DNA of 33,873 nt, taken from the NCBI RefSeq assembly GCF_003061025.1, contig NZ_QAIL01000401.1, positions 1-33,873 on the forward strand. Reading direction: 5' to 3'. Position numbers and translations under genes: made by a program. The number at the start of each line of letters is the position of its first letter. Position 1 is the first letter of the stretch. Shown here piece by piece: positions 1-8,900 of this stretch. The notes under the pieces are model-generated. The model ran no database searches. It had not been told where the DNA came from and saw nothing but the letters and a program-made list of their open reading frames with translations. The stretch comes from Pedobacter sp. HMWF019 (GTDB taxonomy: Bacteria > Bacteroidota > Bacteroidia > Sphingobacteriales > Sphingobacteriaceae).

Positions 1-84
1 ATACAGTACAAATGTATCTTATTATTTGTTAAATACAAATATTTTTATTCTTCTTTTACTGTACCTCCCTAAAGTAAAATCAGA

Positions 85-116
85 ACCATGTTGCTGCTCT
101 ATGGTACTTTTTTTTT
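85..116 (+). terminator. Possible intrinsic terminator of a gene left of the window
   Basis: A short stem (ACCAT at 85-89 with ATGGT at 101-105, plus one possible G-U pair) encloses a roughly 10-nt loop and is followed almost at once by a run of ten T. This fits a Rho-independent terminator reading rightward, but the stem is short and AT-rich and the gene it would serve is outside the window. Confidence 0.35.
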
Positions 117-146
117 AATCTTTGCATAATTATCATTTCTGTTTCA

Positions 147-362
147 ATGAAGAAAAAATCAAAAAGCCCAATTCCTCAACCTAAAAAAATCACTCCTGCA
201 GGCACAAAATATATTCGGAGCAAAATCATTCTAATGGCGGTCATTATAGTACTCGGTTTAATTCTTGTTATCGATTCGAAAACCGGTTTTATTAAAGCTA
301 TAGTTGGCGATGGGACCATTCGTATACCTATCCCCCACTGGCTAAAAAAGCTTATTGGCTAA
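147..362 (+). CDS. Small single-pass membrane protein, unknown function
   Basis: The 71-residue product is not recognised as a member of any family. It has a strongly basic N-terminus (about residues 1-26, many Lys plus Pro), one hydrophobic segment at about residues 27-43 (ILMAVIIVLGLILVI), and a short C-terminal part ending in a basic PHWLKKLIG motif. By the positive-inside rule the N-terminus should be cytoplasmic. It starts at an ATG after an AT-rich leader with no clear ribosome binding site. It converges with the membrane-protein gene on the other strand, leaving a 13-nt gap. The composition looks like a real small protein rather than a chance frame, but this is judged by eye only. Confidence 0.55.
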   Translation: MKKKSKSPIPQPKKITPAGTKYIRSKIILMAVIIVLGLILVIDSKTGFIKAIVGDGTIRIPIPHWLKKLIG

Positions 363-375
363 CTCGGGTATTGGT

Positions 376-864
376 TCAGCCTTCTTGAGCAGGTTGAGAT
401 TCCTGTTCTTCGGAAGAAGTAAGTTGTTTTCTCGAATGCATTTTATAAATGAGCAAACCAATCAACAGTGGCAGGGCATACGAAGCCATCATGACAATAT
501 TGCCCATGTTCCAGAAATGCTCAAGATCAGACATGGAGAACAACATAAAGATCCCAATTGAACAAAGCATGCTAAACAGGATTAATAAGCCTCTGATGCT
601 TAGCGCAGATAAGGATGTCTTACCCAAAAGTACATAACAAAGCCAGAGCAACAGAAAACATGGCATAGAACAGGCTCCTCCCACTCCTATAGCAACCAAG
701 TAATAGATCGCAAAATCCTTCGAGAAGACATAATCAATGATCTGGGTAATATCGGTATTAAACATCACAGCATTATTGTTACTGGCATTCAAAAGCAGAA
801 ATAAAGGACCAATAAAAATACTGGTCAGCCAAACTTTGAGTGGAAAGTTAAGCGTGCTGTTCAT
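376..864 (-). CDS. Four-helix integral membrane protein, unknown function
   Basis: The 162-residue protein has four clear hydrophobic segments at about residues 9-26, 52-77, 88-110 and 118-141, and a polar, Glu/Gln-rich C-terminal tail. No catalytic motif is visible and the family is not recognised. A Cys-rich stretch lies around the second helix (ACSMPCFLLLWLC), but no metal-binding pattern can be argued from it. It is the last of three minus-strand genes with gaps of 52 and 57 nt, so it may be cotranscribed with the SnoaL-like and oxidoreductase genes, although nothing links their functions. Confidence 0.6.
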   Translation of the reverse strand: MNSTLNFPLKVWLTSIFIGPLFLLLNASNNNAVMFNTDITQIIDYVFSKDFAIYYLVAIGVGGACSMPCFLLLWLCYVLLGKTSLSALSIRGLLILFSMLCSIGIFMLFSMSDLEHFWNMGNIVMMASYALPLLIGLLIYKMHSRKQLTSSEEQESQPAQEG

Positions 865-921
865 AAATGTGAATTTAAGAAAATTTCGGCAAAAGAAACG
901 ATCTTAGCTTCACCATATCAT

Positions 922-1377
922 TTAAAAGAATAATAAAAAAGGCGATGAATATCGTTTATCCCTCGCTAAAGTTAATGCCCTAAACAATTCATAACTATCT
1001 TCCTGCAAACGATAGCGCACAATTAGCCCCCTTTCTACGGTGAAATGCGCAGAAAACATAGAAGAATATAGCTTTCCGGTTTTGAGCATTTTTGAACTAA
1101 ATTCACCTGAAGCAATGGCAAAATTATCTTCAACAAGAATATGGTCAATCTGTGCACTTACAGGTTCTATATTCTGCCATAAAAGATTAAAAAAATCAGC
1201 TATTTCCTCCCTGCCTGTTCTTCTTCCTAACCACGGTGCGATATTCTGGTTTCCAGGTATGTCCCAGTCTACGTTTTCTGAAAACAGGCCGCAGAGCGTT
1301 TCTAACTCTCTGCTGGCTAATGCCTGATAAAAGCTTTGAACTATTTTTCTGGTTTGAATGGTAAGGATGTCTTTCAT
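922..1377 (-). CDS. SnoaL/NTF2-like domain protein
   Basis: The 151-residue protein fits the NTF2-like (SnoaL) cone fold. It has an N-terminal helix with VQSFYQALASRELETLCGLF, the typical LFSENVDWDIPG strand, a GREEIADFF segment, and alternating strands ending in ERGLIVRYRLQEDSYELFRAL. This fold covers small isomerases, hydrolases and ligand-binding proteins, so the substrate cannot be named. No signal peptide is seen, so it is probably cytoplasmic. It starts at the ATG at 1377, with 52 nt separating it from the oxidoreductase gene upstream on the same strand. The last residues (RYSSPFLLFF) are unusually hydrophobic for the family. Confidence 0.7.
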   Translation of the reverse strand: MKDILTIQTRKIVQSFYQALASRELETLCGLFSENVDWDIPGNQNIAPWLGRRTGREEIADFFNLLWQNIEPVSAQIDHILVEDNFAIASGEFSSKMLKTGKLYSSMFSAHFTVERGLIVRYRLQEDSYELFRALTLARDKRYSSPFLLFF

Positions 1378-1429
1378 GGTTGATTTTCTATGGATTTAAA
1401 AACAAAGAAAAAACACCCCACTGACAACC

Positions 1430-2410
1430 CTATGGCAGTGCAGTAAAATTATCCATAACCGTCATTGATAAAATGGCTTGCTCAATAGAACAAGGATTAT
1501 CTGACAGATGGCCAAGAAAATACTCATTTACCTTTTCGATCATAGGCTGCTCTACATGCGGGATAGGTGCAAAAACCAATTCTTCTTCCTCTCCATTTTT
1601 TGTCAATAAAACCTTATTTCCAAATACAGAAAAACTGATCTTCCCCAAAGACCCTACGATTTCGCAATAATCCTTCCTGTCTTTTACTGAAACCGTAAAG
1701 CACCAGGTTCCGTTGAAAACCACACCGTTTTTAAATAAAATATGTCCGCTTACCAGATCATCTGCATTGTTGATCAAAGATTGATTGACAGATACTCCCG
1801 ATGATATCAAGGGGTCACCAAAGAAGTAAATCATTAGATCGAGTTGATGCGGAGCAAGATCATGGAACAATCCGCCGCCAGAAATTTCGGGGTTCAGTCT
1901 CCAGTTGGTCTCCGAGGGAGCTATAATATCCGTGTTTTCAGGCTGTAGCATTTGCAACTGTACAAATCTTACATCACCTATTTCTTTCTGCTCCAACAGT
2001 TCTTTGATCTTCAAAAACATGGGTTGGGCTCTGCGGTAATGAGCCACACTCAATTTAACTCCATATTGCTGGGAAGCCATCTTCATTCGTATTGCAGAGC
2101 TTGCATTGATGGTTACAGGCTTTTCTACATAAACCGGCTTACCAGCTGCCATACACAGTAACGTATATTCTTCGTGTTGCAATGGAGGAGTGGCAATGTA
2201 TACTGCATTTACTTCAGGATCATTGATGAGCTCATGTACATTGCTGTACCATTTCGGCACGCCATGCCTCAAGGCATAATCGGCTGCTTTTACTGCATCC
2301 CTGCGCATTACTGCTATCAGAGAGGAGTTGAGCACCTTATTAAAAGCTGGCCCGCTTTTCACTTCGGTTACATCCCCGCAACCTATAATTCCCCATTTAA
2401 TTTCCTGCAT
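1430..2410 (-). CDS. Gfo/Idh/MocA family NAD(P)-dependent oxidoreductase
   Basis: At 326 residues this is the usual family length. An N-terminal Rossmann fold is marked by WGIIGCGDVTEVKSGPAF at residues 6-23, and the family's EKP motif is at residues 96-98 (YVEKPVT), whose Lys normally contacts cofactor and substrate. The C-terminal domain has GGGLFHDLAPHQLDLM at about 178-193; His183, Asp184 and His188 are candidate catalytic or substrate-binding residues. Members oxidise or reduce sugars, inositols or related polyols; the substrate here is not predictable. No signal sequence is seen, so it is cytoplasmic. It is divergent from the ArsB/NhaD-like transporter and may head a three-gene minus-strand unit. 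Confidence 0.88.
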   Translation of the reverse strand: MQEIKWGIIGCGDVTEVKSGPAFNKVLNSSLIAVMRRDAVKAADYALRHGVPKWYSNVHELINDPEVNAVYIATPPLQHEEYTLLCMAAGKPVYVEKPVTINASSAIRMKMASQQYGVKLSVAHYRRAQPMFLKIKELLEQKEIGDVRFVQLQMLQPENTDIIAPSETNWRLNPEISGGGLFHDLAPHQLDLMIYFFGDPLISSGVSVNQSLINNADDLVSGHILFKNGVVFNGTWCFTVSVKDRKDYCEIVGSLGKISFSVFGNKVLLTKNGEEEELVFAPIPHVEQPMIEKVNEYFLGHLSDNPCSIEQAILSMTVMDNFTALP

Positions 2411-2522
2411 ATATCGAAATGATCAATTCTCAGATAGATTCAGTAAAGCTAGTTTATTTTGTAAAAAAGATTCCAATATATTTTCACCAGCTTTGGAACT
2501 GATTTTGTTAGAAGAGCGAACA
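2411..2522. promoter_or_regulatory. Divergent intergenic region, probable promoters both ways
   Basis: These 112 nt separate the start codons of the oxidoreductase (minus) and the transporter (plus), so both promoters should lie here. On the plus strand, TTATTTTG at 2454-2461 is one mismatch from the Bacteroidota -7 consensus TAnnTTTG and would give a leader of about 55 nt. No convincing -33 element was found, and no minus-strand -7 box stands out. Confidence 0.25.
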
Positions 2523-3794
2523 ATGGCATCTACAATAATAACGCTTGGCATTTTTGTGCTAACCTTATTCCTGATTCTTGTGAAGCCTAAAGGTTTACCT
2601 GAAGCCTGGGCGACCATAATAGGTGCTGCCCTCATGTTGTTTACCCAAAAAGAAACCATAGCCCAAGCCTTACAAATTACTGCTCAAGGCGCAGATGTAT
2701 TGCTGTTTCTATTGGCTTTAATGTTGTTATCAGACCTGCTTGACCGTTCTGGTTTCTTCGAATGGGCGGCCATCTGGGCTGCGCGATGGGCAACCGGACA
2801 TGGAAAACTACTTTACCGAAATGTCTTTATTCTGGGTGCCATTATCACGGCATTCCTATCACTTGACACTACGGCAATCATACTTACACCAATCGTTTTA
2901 TCCTTTGTAAAGAGATTAAAACTCCCCGCTTTACCTTTTTTAATGGCATGCGCTTTTATCGCGAATACAGGTTCTCTACTCTTACCAGTTAGCAACCTGA
3001 CTAACCTTCTTTTCCAGGGGACGCTAAAATTTTCATTTGCGGCATTCGCTTTACGTATGCTTCTGCCTCAAATTGCCATCGTTTGCTTAAACTATCACTT
3101 GTTCAAATGGTACTTTAGAAAAAATTTACCCAAAAAATTTAATGCATTGGATTTGCCGGAGCCTAAAAGTGTAATTAAGGATCCGCTTTATTTTAAAGGT
3201 GCAATTTTTGTATTGACTGGTGTAACTATCGGTTATTTTATTGGTGCATTAATTGGAATTGCACCTTATATTATTGCACTGACTGGTGCAGCGGCTTTAT
3301 TGATTTGGAGTGTATACAGAAAGCAGATCAGCAAGCAGGTCATCAATGGGATTTCCTGGTCACTATTTCCTTTTATTATAGGTCTTTTCATCGTTATACA
3401 GGGGGTACAGAATCTGGGTTTAACTAAATATGCAGCGCAGGGATTAATGTCGCTTCGGCATATACCACTCCCATTACAGATGTTAGGTACTACATTTGGA
3501 GCGGGAATTGGGGCAAACATCATCAACAATATCCCCATGGCTCTATTGTCTATTTCCGTATTGAACATGGCACATTCGCCGGAATTGGTCCAATATGCAG
3601 CACTGATTGGGTGTAATATTGGACCAAACTTAACCGTAGCTGGTTCTTTAGCCACCATGCTGGTGATCAGTTCAGCTAGGCAAAAAGGAATTAACATGAG
3701 TGCATACGATTTCTTCCGTATTGGTTTATGGGTTACCCCATTGTTATTGATCACCGCAGTGACAATCCTTTATTTAACCGATTTTCTCGTCTGA
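2523..3794 (+). CDS. ArsB/NhaD-superfamily ion transporter (SLC13/ArsB-like permease)
   Basis: With the start at 2523 the protein has 423 residues and about 10-12 hydrophobic segments, the usual size of the ArsB/NhaD branch of the ion-transporter superfamily. Two motifs support this. NTGSLLLPVSNLTNLLF at about 148-164 matches the conserved SNLTN region, and GCNIGPNLTVAGSLATMLVI at about 363-382 matches the ArsB-type GPxLTxxGSLAT motif. The frame is open upstream to 2328, but that part lies over the divergent oxidoreductase start and has no hydrophobic character, so the ATG at 2523 (MASTIITLGIFVLTLF) is preferred. The substrate may be arsenite, Na+/H+ or an organic anion. No arsR, arsC or other arsenic gene is nearby, so arsenite export is not supported by context. 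Confidence 0.82.
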   Translation: MASTIITLGIFVLTLFLILVKPKGLPEAWATIIGAALMLFTQKETIAQALQITAQGADVLLFLLALMLLSDLLDRSGFFEWAAIWAARWATGHGKLLYRNVFILGAIITAFLSLDTTAIILTPIVLSFVKRLKLPALPFLMACAFIANTGSLLLPVSNLTNLLFQGTLKFSFAAFALRMLLPQIAIVCLNYHLFKWYFRKNLPKKFNALDLPEPKSVIKDPLYFKGAIFVLTGVTIGYFIGALIGIAPYIIALTGAAALLIWSVYRKQISKQVINGISWSLFPFIIGLFIVIQGVQNLGLTKYAAQGLMSLRHIPLPLQMLGTTFGAGIGANIINNIPMALLSISVLNMAHSPELVQYAALIGCNIGPNLTVAGSLATMLVISSARQKGINMSAYDFFRIGLWVTPLLLITAVTILYLTDFLV

Positions 3795-3910
3795 ATCACG
3801 AACGTTTAAAATAAATGGATTTGGTTCTTCAGTATTCAGACAACATATATTATCTGAAATAAGCTGATTATTATGTTCTATTGCCAAAAAAAAATATTAA
3901 ATATTCTTTA

Positions 3911-3942
3911 TTTGGAGGACTCGAAAAATAGTGCATCCTTTG
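3911..3942 (+). promoter_or_regulatory. Candidate promoter of the first ECF sigma gene
   Basis: TTTG at 3911-3914 could be a -33 element and ATCCTTTG at 3935-3942 a degenerate -7 element, 20 nt apart, which suits the Bacteroidota housekeeping pattern TTTG-N19/20-TAnnTTTG. Only the TTTG half of the -7 box matches well. The start codon lies 44 nt further on. Confidence 0.3.
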
Positions 3943-3986
3943 CTGTTAAAAACTCATTTTTTTAGCGAATTAAACCAATAACCAAA

Positions 3987-4550
3987 ATGCCATCTGCACT
4001 TCCAGATCACGAACTTGTTCTGCTCCTAAAAGAAGGTCAGCATACTGCATTCGAAGAACTATACAATCGATATTGGAAAAAGATCTTGCATTTGGCGGTT
4101 CAAAAAACAGGTGACCTCATTGAGGCGGAGAATATAGTTCAGGACATCTTTGTTTCACTCTGGAAACGAAGGGAAGTACTGACTATTAATTCCAGTTTTA
4201 ACAACTATCTGGTTGTTTCCGTAAAATATAGGGTAATTAAATGGCTTGACAAACAAAGATCAAAGCGACTTTATGAAGGTAACGCAATAGCCCATTATGA
4301 TGTACTAGATGACTCCACCCAACAATACCTGGAGTTTCAGGAGCTTCGAAGCCGCTTAGAGAAAGTATTGGCCACTCTACCGGAAAAAAGTCTTATCATC
4401 TACAAAATGAACAAGGATGAAGGAATGAGTCATCACCAAATTGCTACTGAACTGGGTATGACTGAAAAAGCCGTAAATTCCCATCTGGTAAGAACTAAAA
4501 AAGTTCTAAGAGCACATTTGAACAACTTTTTAACAAGCTTCCTTCTTTAA
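3987..4550 (+). CDS. ECF-type RNA polymerase sigma-70 factor (locus 1)
   Basis: The 187-residue protein has the two ECF domains. Region 2 is at about residues 20-65 (AFEELYNRYWKKI, IVQDIFVSLWKRR), and region 4 is at about 125-180 (LEKVLATLPEKSLIIYKMN, then the helix-turn-helix SHHQIATELGMTEKAVNSHL). Members are held by a FecR-type anti-sigma factor and, once released, direct RNA polymerase to the linked susC/susD operon. The gene is followed by fecR, 91 nt downstream on the same strand, and then susC/susD, which is the standard arrangement. The C-terminus ends in a short hydrophobic tail (FLTSFLL). The ATG at 3987 follows an A-rich leader typical of the phylum. Confidence 0.92.
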   Translation: MPSALPDHELVLLLKEGQHTAFEELYNRYWKKILHLAVQKTGDLIEAENIVQDIFVSLWKRREVLTINSSFNNYLVVSVKYRVIKWLDKQRSKRLYEGNAIAHYDVLDDSTQQYLEFQELRSRLEKVLATLPEKSLIIYKMNKDEGMSHHQIATELGMTEKAVNSHLVRTKKVLRAHLNNFLTSFLL

Positions 4551-4577
4551 ATTCAACATATAATTTTACAAATTTTA

Positions 4578-4618
4578 TTTTTTTAAAAATAATTTGAGTC
4601 ATTTGCTCTCTTCAGGGT
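4578..4618 (+). promoter_or_regulatory. Sigma-fecR intergenic element, locus 1
   Basis: The gap between sigma and fecR holds a run of seven T (4578-4584) followed by five A, then 30 nt later GGGTAC (4615-4620) just ahead of fecR. Locus 2 has the same order (six T, AAAA, 29 nt, GGGT). The shared layout suggests a regulatory element, possibly an autoregulated start site for fecR. Its role is inferred only from this pairwise comparison. Confidence 0.35.
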
Positions 4619-4641
4619 ACTAGTACATAAAGGCCCTTATA

Positions 4642-5796
4642 ATGCAGGATAAAGAAAAGATCAGATTACAGGAATTAGCACACAAGTACCTCAACGGAAC
4701 AATAACTTCTGTGGAGCAACAGGAGTTTGACAACTGGTTTGAGGAGGTTAATGATGAGCCTTTAACTGTCTTTTCAAGTGGACCGGTTACCGAGCAGGAA
4801 CACAAGACACAAATCTTTAACAAGATAACAGAAACTCTTCAATCCAATAAAAAGAAAACAAAACGTTTTTGGTCAACAGGCCTCGCTGCAGCCTCTGTAT
4901 TCTTATGTTTTGGAATAGCGGCCTATGTCCATTTTCATAAGAGTCCTGAGGCTCGTCTGGCCATAAATAAAATGAAAGACCCTATACAGCCAGGCGGTCA
5001 AAAAGCATACCTCACCCTGGCAAATGGAAAGCGTATTGTTCTAACCAATGCTGCAAATGGTAAATTGGCTGAAGAATCGGGGGTGCAGGTTAGTAAAACG
5101 GCTGAAGGTGAGTTGATCTATACCATCACCGGAAATTCCAAGTCGCAATCATCACTGGCCTTTAATACGATAGAAACCCCCAGAGGCGGTCAGTACCAAA
5201 TACGCCTTCCTGATGGAACCCAGGTTTGGCTCAACTCTGCCTCCAGTTTAAAGTATCCAATCTCTTTCGAATCACAGCCCACCAGAAGAGTGATGCTTCA
5301 GGGAGAAGCTTATTTCGAAGTAACAAAAAATAAAAAGGTACCCTTCATTGTGGATATAAAAGATAAGCAGGAAGTAAAGGTTCTAGGTACTCATTTTAAT
5401 ATAATGGCCTATAGTGATGAGCCAATGCTGGAAACTACCCTCATGGAAGGGTCGGTGGAAGTTTCCCACAATAATCATAAAAATATCCTGAAGCCTGGGC
5501 AACAGTCCTCCATCCAACCTGGTGGAGAAATGCATATTCTGGATAATATAGACCTAAACAGTGTAATTGCCTGGAAAAACGGAAAAATATTTTTCGAAGG
5601 TCAGGATATCAGATCCATTATGCGGCAAATTTCCAGATGGTACAATGTAGAAGTAGAATATCATGGAAATATACCAAAGCGGTCATTTACCGGTGCTATC
5701 TCCCGGGATGCCAGTTTATCAGAACTTTTAGAAATTTTGAAACTGAGTAAAGTCCACTTTAGGATTGAAAACAGGACTATTATAGTCACACCTTAA
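4642..5796 (+). CDS. FecR-family anti-sigma factor (locus 1)
   Basis: The 384-residue protein has a cytoplasmic sigma-binding N-terminus (1-75, with a conserved TSVEQQEFDNWFEE segment), one membrane helix at about 77-98, a periplasmic FecR domain at about 175-275 (ETPRGGQYQIRLPDGTQVWL, then GEAYFEV), and a C-terminal DUF4974 domain at about 316-382 (GKIFFEGQDIRSIMRQISRW). In this family the periplasmic part senses the STN domain of the cognate SusC and controls sigma release. It sits directly between the sigma gene and susC, so pairing is clear. It is closely similar in layout to the locus 2 FecR; the shared FecR-domain motif differs at only a few positions. Confidence 0.93.
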   Translation: MQDKEKIRLQELAHKYLNGTITSVEQQEFDNWFEEVNDEPLTVFSSGPVTEQEHKTQIFNKITETLQSNKKKTKRFWSTGLAAASVFLCFGIAAYVHFHKSPEARLAINKMKDPIQPGGQKAYLTLANGKRIVLTNAANGKLAEESGVQVSKTAEGELIYTITGNSKSQSSLAFNTIETPRGGQYQIRLPDGTQVWLNSASSLKYPISFESQPTRRVMLQGEAYFEVTKNKKVPFIVDIKDKQEVKVLGTHFNIMAYSDEPMLETTLMEGSVEVSHNNHKNILKPGQQSSIQPGGEMHILDNIDLNSVIAWKNGKIFFEGQDIRSIMRQISRWYNVEVEYHGNIPKRSFTGAISRDASLSELLEILKLSKVHFRIENRTIIVTP

Positions 5797-5879
5797 TGCA
5801 ATTAATTTAGCTATAAACCCTAAAACCAAAGTATATGAAGCCATAAATACTAATCCAAAATCTACCGGTTAATAAAAAA

Positions 5880-5936
5880 CCGACAGTGCGACCAACACTG
5901 CCGGGCAATAAGTAGTTAACCTTCCGTTGCGCACGG
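5880..5936 (+). promoter_or_regulatory. Two hairpins in the fecR-susC gap, locus 1
   Basis: Hairpin one spans 5880-5904: CCG pairs with CGG, then after one A-C mismatch CAGTG (5884-5888) pairs with CACTG (5896-5900) around a 7-nt loop. Hairpin two spans 5924-5936: CCGT and ACGG around TGCGC. No T-run follows either, so they do not look like ordinary terminators. The susC start is about 80 nt beyond the first hairpin. Locus 2 has hairpins at the equivalent position with the same CAGTG/CACTG core. Confidence 0.45.
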
Positions 5937-5984
5937 TAAAATCTATACCTAGATAATTTTTCCAGTTAACCAAATAACAAAAGT

Positions 5985-8900
5985 ATGAATTTTTATACGC
6001 TATCTACCCCTGTGCCAAAAAATGGCCGGGTGGCTTTTAAACTCATTCTGTTTATGAAATGTGTTTTCCTTTTGATGACTGTGTTCTGCCTGCAGGTATC
6101 TGCAACTACATCGGCACAACAGATTAATTTTTCAGAGAGAAATGTTTCTCTGAAAAAGGTTTTTAATGCGATCCAGAAACAAACCAAGTACGTAATTTGG
6201 TATGAAGACAATCTATTGCAAAACACCACAAACATTAATGTCTCCTTACGTAATGCGAGTTTGACCGAAACTTTAGATGCCTGTTTAAAAGACCAGCCTC
6301 TAACCTATACCATTGTTAATAATACTATTGTAGTTCAGCGAAAAGCGCATACAAAAGATGGTGTTACAACAGTACCAGTTAAAGGTAAAGTAACCGATGC
6401 GAAGGGGTTGGGTTTACCTGGAGTAACCATTAAACTTAAGGGATCAACCACCACCGTGGTGACAGACAATAATGGAAATTATCAATTGTCATTATCCGAA
6501 CCTAAGGGCATCCTTACTTTTAGTTACATTGGTTACGAATCCAAAGAAGTCAGTATAGACGGCAGAACAGAAATCAACATCCTGCTAAAGGAAATTAACA
6601 GCGATCTGAATGAAGTTGTTGTTGTAGGCTTTGGGGTACAAAAGAAGGCCAACTTAACTGGCGCAGTAGATCAAATAACTAGTAAAGATCTTATAAACCG
6701 GCCTGTTGCTAATGTAGGGGACGCCCTACAGGGCTTAATGGCTAATCTAAACATCAGTACAAATTATGGTGGAGGTGCACCTGGTGCTGCTAAATCGATG
6801 AACATACGTGGTTTCACGGGCTTAAATGGTGAACTGGCTGGTCCACTTATTTTAGTGGATGGTGTAGAAACCAATATTAATTCTGTAAACGCAAATGACA
6901 TAGAAAGTATCAGTCTATTAAAAGATGCGGCTTCCGCTGCTGTTTACGGATCCAGAGCCCCCAATGGCGTATTGTTAATTACCACCAAACAAGGCCAAAA
7001 AAATCAGGCACCCAGGTTAAGTTATTCCAATAACATCTCTTTTTCCCAGCCGTTAAATGTTCCTGTAATGTCCAATTCGCTCACTTGGGCTCAAACCTTA
7101 AACGAAGCCTACCTGAATGCTGGTCTGGCTCAGTTTGTGCCAGATGAAGCTATCAACAGAATACAAAAGTATATAAACAACCCTACTGGAACGCCAACTA
7201 CCGTAGCCATCCCAGGGGCTAACCAATGGGCCAACTATGATCCTCAATTTGCCAATTCAAATAATGATTGGTTTAAACTCTATTTAAAAAGATGGTCGCC
7301 TAGCCAGGAGCACAACATTAGTATTGATGGTGGAAGTGATAAAACCACTTATTTTATTGGTTTGGGCTCTACCGATAAAAATGGACTATACAATTTTGCG
7401 TCTGACAGTTATAAACGTAAAAACCTTCGCGCAAATATTACCACAGACGTCAATAAATACATCACATTTAGTTTAAAAACATCCTTTGCCCAAGAGAATG
7501 ACGATGCCCCATTTAATGGCGGAGCCAATACAGGGAATAACTGGTTTCATCAAATTGCACGTATCTGGCCTATTATAGCTCTAACAGATCCAAACGGTGG
7601 ATATGATAGTTACTCCTATGTCGCACAAATCGAGCAAGGCGGAAGAAACACCAGCCGTACCAATGAGAGCAGAATTAGTGGTGACATCACCATAAAACCA
7701 CTACCCGGATGGAACATTACCGGACACTACAACTATGATTACAATACAACGAATGGAATGATATCCATTTTACCTTATCTCTATTCCACACCAAATAACC
7801 CCCAAACACAAAGTGCGACGGTATCCTCTGTGAGTAAAACCAATGAGTCAACCAATTATTACAATTATAATGTTTTCTCTAACTATGAAAAGCACCTGGG
7901 AGACCATTATTTCAAGGCGATGGTAGGCGTACAAACGGAAAAGAAAACCTACAGCTATTTATATGGATATAATTCAGATCTCTATAATTTGAGCCAACCT
8001 TCACTGGCTTTAACCAGTGGAATTGCTCCATCTACTACAGACGGTGGGTACAGTTGGTCAACAAACAGTACTATTGGCCGGATTAATTATAATTACAAAG
8101 AGAAATATCTTTTAGAGGGTAATGCCAGTTACATGGGCACTTCTCTATTTCCACAAGATACCAGGTATCATTTGTTTGCTTCAGGCTCTGCCGGCTGGGT
8201 ACTTTCAAAAGAAGACTTTTTCAAACCCCTGCTATCTACAATCAGTAATGTAAAATTAAGAGGATCTTATGGCGGCTTAGGTGATATTTCTTATTTCCTG
8301 GATAAGGGAAATTACTATCCATATCAATCTTATTTAAACACCAGCTCATCCACCAATACTTCCTGGATCTTTGACCCCGCCAGTGGCGGCCGCCTGCCAA
8401 ATGTATCCAATCCAACAAATACTGTGAGTCCAACCCTTACCTGGGCCAAACCTTCTATGTTGGATCTAGGCATTGACATCGACTTTTTAACCGACTTTAG
8501 CGCAACTTTTGATTGGTACAGAAAAAATATAACCGCACAATTTGGTCAGATAGGTACATTTCCTGCCCAATTGGGTGTAACTCCTGCTTTAGTGAACAAT
8601 TCTGCGTCTGTTACAAAAGGATTTGATCTTACGGTTTCCTGGAAACACCAATATGGGGATGTCAATGTGACGGCCAGAGCCAACATTGGTCATTATTCCG
8701 GCAAGGTGACTCAATACGACCAAAATGTCACTCAATCCATCAACGATAAGTATAAAGGAGAACCCATTGGTGCAATCTGGGGCTTTGAAACCGTTGGTAA
8801 ATTCCAATCGCAGCAACAGATTAAAAATTCTCCAAGCCAGGCAGCCATTAACGGGGCCACATGGAACCCAGGAGACATTCAATATGCAGACCTCAATGGT

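Noticed and set aside
1..62. Inverted repeats TACAGTA/TACTGTA and ACAAAT/ATTTGT at the left edge
   Set aside because: They are short, in very AT-rich sequence and widely spaced; chance is likely and the context is cut by the window edge.
2328..2522. 65-residue N-terminal extension of the ArsB/NhaD-like transporter
   Set aside because: It overlaps the divergent oxidoreductase start, has no membrane character and low coding quality; the ATG at 2523 begins a normal first membrane helix.
3266..3754. 162-residue open frame antisense to the transporter
   Set aside because: It is a shadow of a well-supported gene with no family match and an unlikely composition.
2523..3794. Arsenic resistance island
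   Set aside because: The transporter resembles ArsB, but no arsR, arsC, arsenite methyltransferase or metal-responsive gene is present, so an arsenic role is not supported by context.
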